From: Oscillospiraceae bacterium
GTDB taxonomy: Bacteria > Bacillota > Clostridia > Oscillospirales > UBA929
Length of the DNA stretch: 10,129 nt
Direction: 5' to 3'
Assembly (NCBI GenBank): GCA_031289065.1
Contig: JAITQI010000045.1
Span: forward strand, 1-10,129
The notes beneath the pieces were generated by a model, which worked only from the letters and a program-made list of their open reading frames with translations, was not told the origin of the DNA and did not search any database. The first letter of the stretch is position 1. Every line of letters starts with the position of its first letter. Position numbers and translations under genes: made by a program. Below, one piece after another: positions 6,638-10,129 of this stretch.

Positions 6638-7478
6638 CCCGCAGCGCCTCCTCCACGTAATTTGGCAGGTAAAACGCGCCCTTATGCAGGTTGGTGTTGT
6701 AGTAGCCGGTTTTCAGGCCGAGGGCGTTCCACTCCTTGGCCCGCAGGTCGCCGGTGGGGTGATACCGTTTGGAGGCAAAGCCGAACAGCCAGTGCCCCGA
6801 GGGGTAGGTGGGGATATGCGCCTGATAGACCCGGCTGATGTGGAAGGACTCCACGATGCGCTTGTGGGCCCGCTGCATGGCGCTCAGATCTTCCGGGTAG
6901 AAGGGGCTCTCGTGTTGGTTTACCATGACGCCGTCGGCGGTGAGGGCCTTGTAACAGTTGCCGTAGAACTCTTTTGTGAACAGCCCCTCCCCGGGACCGA
7001 ACGGGTCTGTGGAGTCCACGATGATCAGGTCGTATTCGTCCTCCCGCTTGCGGATGAACTTCAGGCCGTCCTGGTAGTGTATGTCCACCCGGGGGTCGTC
7101 GAGGCGGCAGGCGGTCTGGGGCAGGAATTCCCGGCAGACGGCCACCACCTGCTCGTCGATTTCCACCATGTCGATGTGTTCAATCTCCGGGTAGCGGGTC
7201 AGCTCCCGGACGACGCCGCCGTCCCCCGCGCCGATGACCAGCACACGGCGCACCCTTGGGTGAACGGCCATGGGCACATGGGTGATCATCTCGTGGTAGA
7301 TAAACTCGTCCTTTTCGGTGAGCATCATATAGCCGTCCAGGGTCAGAAACCGACCGAATTCCAGGGACTCGAAGACGTCGATGCGCTGGAAGGCGCTCCG
7401 GCCCGCGTAGAGCTGCCGGTCAACCTTGACGGACAGCTTGACGTTTGGGGTGTGCTGTTCACTGTACCAGAGTTCCAT
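6627..7478 (-). CDS. speE: Polyamine aminopropyltransferase (spermidine synthase) SpeE
   Basis: The 283-residue enzyme moves an aminopropyl group from decarboxylated SAM to an amine acceptor, normally putrescine to spermidine, releasing methylthioadenosine. Seen: N-terminal beta domain with MELWYSEQHTPNVKLSVKV, FGRFLTLDGYMMLTEKDEFIYHEM, the nucleotide-binding glycine loop VLVIGAGDGGVVREL (79-93), acidic Glu106 and Asp108 in VEIDE, YQDG (135-138), and the catalytic DSTDPFGPGEGLF (Asp155, Asp158). Length is normal. The start is ATG at 7478, with AAAGGAG (7491-7485) six bases upstream, part of a palindrome. The frame open further upstream is out of register with this family and is a shadow of speA. 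The acceptor could also be agmatine, as in some thermophile enzymes. Confidence 0.95.
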   Translation of the reverse strand: MELWYSEQHTPNVKLSVKVDRQLYAGRSAFQRIDVFESLEFGRFLTLDGYMMLTEKDEFIYHEMITHVPMAVHPRVRRVLVIGAGDGGVVRELTRYPEIEHIDMVEIDEQVVAVCREFLPQTACRLDDPRVDIHYQDGLKFIRKREDEYDLIIVDSTDPFGPGEGLFTKEFYGNCYKALTADGVMVNQHESPFYPEDLSAMQRAHKRIVESFHISRVYQAHIPTYPSGHWLFGFASKRYHPTGDLRAKEWNALGLKTGYYNTNLHKGAFYLPNYVEEALRDVE

Positions 7479-7501
7479 GAAAGGCTCCTTTCGCGAAAGG
7501 A
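7479..7501 (-). promoter_or_regulatory. Palindrome and alternative hairpin over the speE ribosome-binding site
   Basis: TCCTTTCGCGAAAGGA (7486-7501) is a perfect 16-bp palindrome that contains the speE Shine-Dalgarno. The same GAAAGG segment can instead pair with CCTTTC immediately before the ATG (7479-7484 with 7487-7492, 2-nt gap), though that loop is too tight for full pairing. Both folds bury the ribosome-binding site. A regulatory role is inference. Confidence 0.4.
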
Positions 7502-7526
7502 CATACGCCGCCTTTGCAGGCGTGTG
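7502..7526. promoter_or_regulatory. Intergenic hairpin between speA and speE
   Basis: ACGCC (7505-7509) pairs with GGCGT (7519-7523) across a 9-nt loop. The stem extends outward through a T/G position (a G-U wobble only in the plus-strand RNA; A-C in the minus-strand message) to C7502-G7526. It lies in the 68-bp gap between speA and speE. There is no U-tract, so it could be a processing or stability element rather than a terminator. Confidence 0.35.
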
Positions 7527-7546
7527 CCGGTCGGTAGGGGGCGCGG

Positions 7547-8998
7547 CTACTCCGCGATCACGTTCAGCCGCTCGATGTCCATATCCTCCGGGCCGGTCAT
7601 GGAGCAGCCTTTTTCCTTGGCGTAACGGATGTAATCGATGATGTCCCGGGTGACCCGTTCGCCGGGGGCCAGGATGGGGATGCCGGGGGGGTAGCACATG
7701 ACGAACTCGGCGCAGACCCGGCCCACGCTTTGGAGCAGGGGCAGGCTCTCCTTGTCGGCGTAAAAGGCGGTCTGGGGGGATAGCTCGACGGCGGGGCTGA
7801 TATATTCGCTGCGCATCATGCCACCCCTGTCCTTGCGGTAGCGCCGCCGGATTTCGGACAGGGCGCCGATGAGGCGCTCGATGTTCTTGTGGGTGTCCCC
7901 CACCGACAGATAGGCCAGGATGTTGCCCAGGTCGCCAAACTCGATTTGGATGTCGTACTCGTCCCGGAGCAGGTCGTAGACCTCGATCCCGGCCAGGCCG
8001 ACGCCGATGGTGTTGACCGACAGCTTGGTTTCGTCGAAGTCGAAGACGTCGTTCCCGTTTTTGAGCTCGGAGGCGAAGGCGTAGTAGTCGCCGATCTGGT
8101 TGATCTCCCCCCGGGCGTATTGGGCCATGTCCCTGACATAGGCGAACAACGCCCGCCCCCGCAGGCTGAGCTGCCGCCGGGAGAGATCCAGGCTGCTCAA
8201 AAGCAGGTAGGAGGCGCTGGTGGTCTGGGTGAGGTTGATGACCTGGCGGGCGTAACCCACGTTGACCGACGGGCCGCACAGCAAGAAGGAGCTTTGGGTC
8301 AGGGACCCACCCGATTTGTGCATACTGACGGCGGCCATATCCGCCCCGGCCGCCATGGCCGAAACGGGCAGGCCGTCCCCGAAGTAAAAATGGGTGCCGT
8401 GGGCCTCGTCGGCCAGCACGGCCATGCCGTGTTCGTGGGCGAAGGCGGTGATGTCCGCCAGGGCGGAGCATACGCCGTAATAGGTGGGGTTGTTGACCAG
8501 CACCGCCTTGGCGTCGGGGAAGGCGGCGATGGCCTCTTTGACGTCGTCCAGGCGCATCCCCAGGGGGATGCCCAGTTCGGCGTTGACCTGGGGGTTGAGA
8601 TAGACCGGCACCGCCCCGCACAGGATCAACGCGCCCATGACGCTCCGGTGTACGTTGCGGGGCAGGATGATTTTGTCCCCTTTTTTGCAGACCGAGAGAA
8701 TCATTGCCTGCACCGCCGAGGTGGTGCCGTTGACGATGAAGAAGGCGTGAGCCGCGCCGAAGGCCTCGGCGGCCAGCTCCTCGGCCTCTTTGATGACGCT
8801 GACCGGATGGCACAAATTGTCCAGGGGGCGCATGGAGTTCACGTCGTGCCGAAGGCAGTTCTCCCCCAAAAAGTCGGTGAGTTCCCGGTTGCCCCGGCCC
8901 CGCTTGTGCCCCGGCACGTCGAAGGGAACCACCCGCATCCGCTCAAATCCCCGCAGCGCCTCGTAGATGGGGGCCCGGGCCTGAGATTGTCCAGGCAT
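7547..8998 (-). CDS. speA: Arginine decarboxylase (short Gram-positive-type Orn/Lys/Arg decarboxylase) SpeA
   Basis: The 483-residue PLP enzyme of aspartate-aminotransferase fold is probably an arginine decarboxylase making agmatine. Seen: PFDVPGHKRG (25-34), HDVNSMRPLDNLCHP, AFFIVNGTTSAVQAMI (90s), LPRNVHRSV, VLVNNPTYYGVC, the PLP-stacking and ring-nitrogen region LADEAHGTH (Asp197, His200), and the PLP lysine Lys228 in SMHKSGGSLTQSS. The C-terminal part has PPGIPILAPGE, the usual family end motif. Length fits the roughly 480-residue Bacillus SpeA group, which lacks the wing domain of the E. coli enzymes. I chose ATG at 8998, one base after the speD stop. A TTG at 9031 would overlap speD by 32 bases. 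No strong Shine-Dalgarno precedes the ATG, so it likely depends on speD translation. Lysine or ornithine specificity cannot be excluded, but a downstream agmatinase supports arginine. Confidence 0.9.
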   Translation of the reverse strand: MPGQSQARAPIYEALRGFERMRVVPFDVPGHKRGRGNRELTDFLGENCLRHDVNSMRPLDNLCHPVSVIKEAEELAAEAFGAAHAFFIVNGTTSAVQAMILSVCKKGDKIILPRNVHRSVMGALILCGAVPVYLNPQVNAELGIPLGMRLDDVKEAIAAFPDAKAVLVNNPTYYGVCSALADITAFAHEHGMAVLADEAHGTHFYFGDGLPVSAMAAGADMAAVSMHKSGGSLTQSSFLLCGPSVNVGYARQVINLTQTTSASYLLLSSLDLSRRQLSLRGRALFAYVRDMAQYARGEINQIGDYYAFASELKNGNDVFDFDETKLSVNTIGVGLAGIEVYDLLRDEYDIQIEFGDLGNILAYLSVGDTHKNIERLIGALSEIRRRYRKDRGGMMRSEYISPAVELSPQTAFYADKESLPLLQSVGRVCAEFVMCYPPGIPILAPGERVTRDIIDYIRYAKEKGCSMTGPEDMDIERLNVIAE

Positions 8999-8999
8999 G

Positions 9000-9764
9000 T
9001 CAGTACACGTTGATCCCGCTGAAAATCTCAATCATCTCCTGGCGGAGGGCGCTTGTGATTTTCAGGCGGGTTTTGGGGGCGATTTCGTAGACGTCGGCGT
9101 TGAAGAGGTAGTCTTGCAGCACGACTTCCTTGATGAGCATTTTTGTGTGGAACATGTTGGACTGGTAAACGTTGATGTCGATGGCGTCGTAGCGGTCGAG
9201 GGTCTTGGCGTCGATATAGTCCTGGATGGAGGCGATATTGTGGTCGATAAAGAGCTTTTTGCCGTCGATGTCCCGGGTGAAGCCGCGCACGCGGTAGTCC
9301 ATGGTGATGATGTCCGAATCAAAGCTGGCGATGAGAAAATCCAACGTGGACAGGGGGGTGATTTCCCCGCAGGTGGTCACGTCGATGTCCACGCGGAAGG
9401 TGGCAATGGCGTTGCCCGGGTGATACTCGGGATAGGTGTGGACGGCGACATGGCTCTTGTCGAGGTGGGCCACCACCTCGCCGCCGTTTTTCGTGCGCAG
9501 CATGGACTCCTCGGCGATGAGGAAGGTGACGCTGGCCCCCTGAGGATCGTAATCCTGCTTGGAAATGTGGATGATGTGAGCCCCGATCATCTGGGTGACC
9601 CGTTCCAGGATGTTGGTCAGACGTTCGGAGTTGTACTGCTTGTCGATGTAAGCGATATAATCCCGCTGCTCCCGTTCGGTCTTGGCGTAGCACACGTCGT
9701 AAATGTTGAAGCTGAGCGATTTTGTCAGGTTATTGAAGCCGTAGAGTTTCATTTTGCTGTCCAA
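9000..9764 (-). CDS. speD: S-adenosylmethionine decarboxylase proenzyme SpeD (E. coli-type)
   Basis: The 254-residue proenzyme cleaves itself to form a pyruvoyl group and makes decarboxylated SAM, the aminopropyl donor for SpeE. The processing site is LDKSHVAVHTYPEYHPGN, with Ser104 as the expected pyruvoyl-forming residue. The following FRVDIDVTTCGEITPLSTLDFLI and the MDYRVRGFTRDIDGKKLFIDH block match the long E. coli/clostridial class, not the short archaeal/Bacillus class of about 120 residues. The start is TTG at 9764, because GGGAGG lies about 8 nt upstream. The next ATG, at 9752, would be about 20 nt from that site. It is the first gene of the polyamine operon and its stop lies one base before the speA ATG. 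Confidence 0.94.
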   Translation of the reverse strand: MDSKMKLYGFNNLTKSLSFNIYDVCYAKTEREQRDYIAYIDKQYNSERLTNILERVTQMIGAHIIHISKQDYDPQGASVTFLIAEESMLRTKNGGEVVAHLDKSHVAVHTYPEYHPGNAIATFRVDIDVTTCGEITPLSTLDFLIASFDSDIITMDYRVRGFTRDIDGKKLFIDHNIASIQDYIDAKTLDRYDAIDINVYQSNMFHTKMLIKEVVLQDYLFNADVYEIAPKTRLKITSALRQEMIEIFSGINVY

Positions 9765-9879
9765 GGCGGCCGCCTCCCTTTACCGCCCCGCCGGCATCCG
9801 GCCGGAGCGTATCTCTCACGCAAAGAATCCCAGGCGCGGCGGTGCGCCACACCCGAGATTCCGTATCGAGAATTCAACA
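9765..9879 (-). promoter_or_regulatory. Structured 5' leader of the polyamine operon
   Basis: The predicted transcript has about 115 nt before the speD TTG. It can form a 10-bp stem (9861-9852 with 9834-9825, allowing two G-U pairs) enclosing a GGCG-CAC-CGCC hairpin (9848-9838), then a CCGGC/GCCGG hairpin (9805-9801 with 9795-9791). A 12-bp palindrome, AGGCGGCCGCCT (9764-9775), lies between the Shine-Dalgarno and the start. I do not recognise a named riboswitch. Structure is read by eye. Confidence 0.4.
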
Positions 9880-9885
9880 TTCTTT

Positions 9886-9914
9886 ATTATAGTATTCTTT
9901 GCGTCAGATGTCAA
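9886..9914 (-). promoter_or_regulatory. Perfect sigma-A promoter of the speD-nspC operon
   Basis: On the minus strand, TTGACA (9914-9909) and TATAAT (9891-9886) are separated by exactly 17 bp. Transcription would begin near 9879. The -35 lies mostly inside one arm of the hairpin at 9910-9951. No other comparable promoter is visible inside the operon. Confidence 0.88.
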
Positions 9915-9951
9915 CGGTTTTCAAAAAGTGTGCTTTTTGAAAACCGTTGAC
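9910..9951. repeat. 19-bp inverted repeat overlapping the speD -35
   Basis: The arms 9910-9928 and 9933-9951 are perfect reverse complements (19 bp, 4-nt TGTG loop), with AAAAAG/CTTTTT at the tip. The arm nearest speD contributes five of the six -35 bases. There is no run of T after either arm that would make it a standard terminator. It directly abuts the conserved repeat that follows. Confidence 0.8.
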
Positions 9952-10009
9952 GCTTTGGTGGGCGTACACGCCAAAGCTGTCGCCTGCGGGCGGGTTACAA
10001 CACGCGAAA
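9948..10009. repeat. 62-bp direct repeat, copy 1, with an internal palindrome
   Basis: This is identical to 10068-10129 except at one base (T9959, C10079), at an offset of 120 bp. Within it GCTTTGGTG (9952-9960) pairs with CGCCAAAGC (9969-9977) around an 8-nt loop. The single difference turns a G-C pair into a G-U pair if the plus strand is transcribed. No reading frame with a credible protein runs through it. Confidence 0.85.
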
Positions 10010-10011
10010 GC

Positions 10012-10028
10012 GGGGGCTCGCCGCCCCC
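10012..10028. repeat. GC-rich hairpin between the two repeat copies
   Basis: GGGGGC (10012-10017) and GCCCCC (10023-10028) form a 6-bp stem with a 5-nt loop, followed on plus by CTTTCATAC. The T-tract is too short to call it a terminator with confidence. Confidence 0.5.
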
Positions 10029-10038
10029 CTTTCATACT

Positions 10039-10064
10039 GGTCAAAAAACAGTTATATTTTGACC
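10039..10064. repeat. Inverted repeat preceding repeat copy 2
   Basis: GGTCAAAA (10039-10046) and TTTTGACC (10057-10064) make an 8-bp stem with a 10-nt loop. It occupies the same place relative to copy 2 as the 19-bp hairpin does to copy 1, with a different sequence but a similar pattern (GTCA outside, A/T-rich tip). Confidence 0.6.
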
Positions 10065-10067
10065 GCC

Positions 10068-10129
10068 TGACGCTTTGGCGGGCGTACACGCCAAAGCTGT
10101 CGCCTGCGGGCGGGTTACAACACGCGAAA
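10068..10129. repeat. 62-bp direct repeat, copy 2, cut by the window end
   Basis: This is the second copy of the element at 9948-10009. The internal palindrome here is perfect: GCTTTGGCG (10072-10080) with CGCCAAAGC (10089-10097). The window ends at the last matching base, so the true length of the shared unit is unknown. Confidence 0.85.

Noticed and set aside
7889..9013. 374-codon plus-strand open frame
   Set aside because: It is antisense to speA, whose PLP motifs are intact. The translation is low-complexity and unlike any protein I know.
8997..9950. 317-codon plus-strand open frame
   Set aside because: It is antisense to speD and crosses the speD promoter and leader.
9904..10089. 61-codon minus-strand frame across the repeats, and a 102-codon plus-strand frame nearby
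   Set aside because: They are made of hairpin and repeat sequence, have no ribosome-binding site and show no domain. They are likely spurious translations of the repeat.
9948..10129. Possible CRISPR array
   Set aside because: There are only two copies, the unit is too long (62 bp) with a 58-bp gap containing its own hairpins, and no cas gene is present.

Overview
This is a GC-rich window with bacterial gene organisation: short gaps, stop/start overlaps, Shine-Dalgarno sites, GTG and TTG starts, and three near-perfect or perfect sigma-A promoters with 17-bp spacers. The gene families (a Gram-positive-type short arginine decarboxylase, an E. coli-type SpeD, a carboxynorspermidine dehydrogenase/decarboxylase pair, HelD, and a YwlE-like phosphatase) fit an anaerobic Firmicute, most likely a GC-rich clostridium of the Oscillospiraceae kind. 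That placement is inference from gene content and style, not from a marker search.

Left end (1-960, minus): an open reading frame that starts as a HelD-type RNA polymerase-recycling ATPase and, exactly at the Walker A motif, continues in frame as a MacB/LolD-type ABC transporter ATPase. It runs off the window edge. It is either a real chimeric gene or, more probably, an assembly or recombination chimera. A divergent intergenic region (961-1132) carries back-to-back consensus promoters.

Centre-left (1133-3041, plus): a three-gene operon with overlapping stop/start codons. It encodes a low-molecular-weight (probably arginine) phosphatase, RimI acetyltransferase and TsaD, the catalytic subunit for tRNA t6A synthesis. 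A 350-bp non-coding region follows (3042-3391), with a bidirectional terminator that closes this operon and the convergent operon from the right. It also holds three DnaA-box-like 9-mers of uncertain meaning.

Centre to right (9764 down to 3392, minus): a six-gene polyamine operon in the order speD, speA, speE, speB, carboxynorspermidine/carboxyspermidine dehydrogenase, nspC. SpeA makes agmatine from arginine and SpeB removes urea. SpeD makes decarboxylated SAM and SpeE transfers its aminopropyl group. The last two genes encode the alternative route that uses aspartate semialdehyde and then decarboxylates. The operon therefore holds two complete ways of adding an aminopropyl group. It is read from a perfect TTGACA-17-TATAAT promoter through a structured leader of about 115 nt, and it has hairpins at two of the intergenic gaps.

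Right end (9910-10129): non-coding. A 19-bp-stem hairpin contains the speD -35 element. Beyond it lie two 62-bp copies of a palindrome-bearing repeat, 120 bp apart and differing at one base. The window stops inside the second copy, which suggests a contig end at a repeat.
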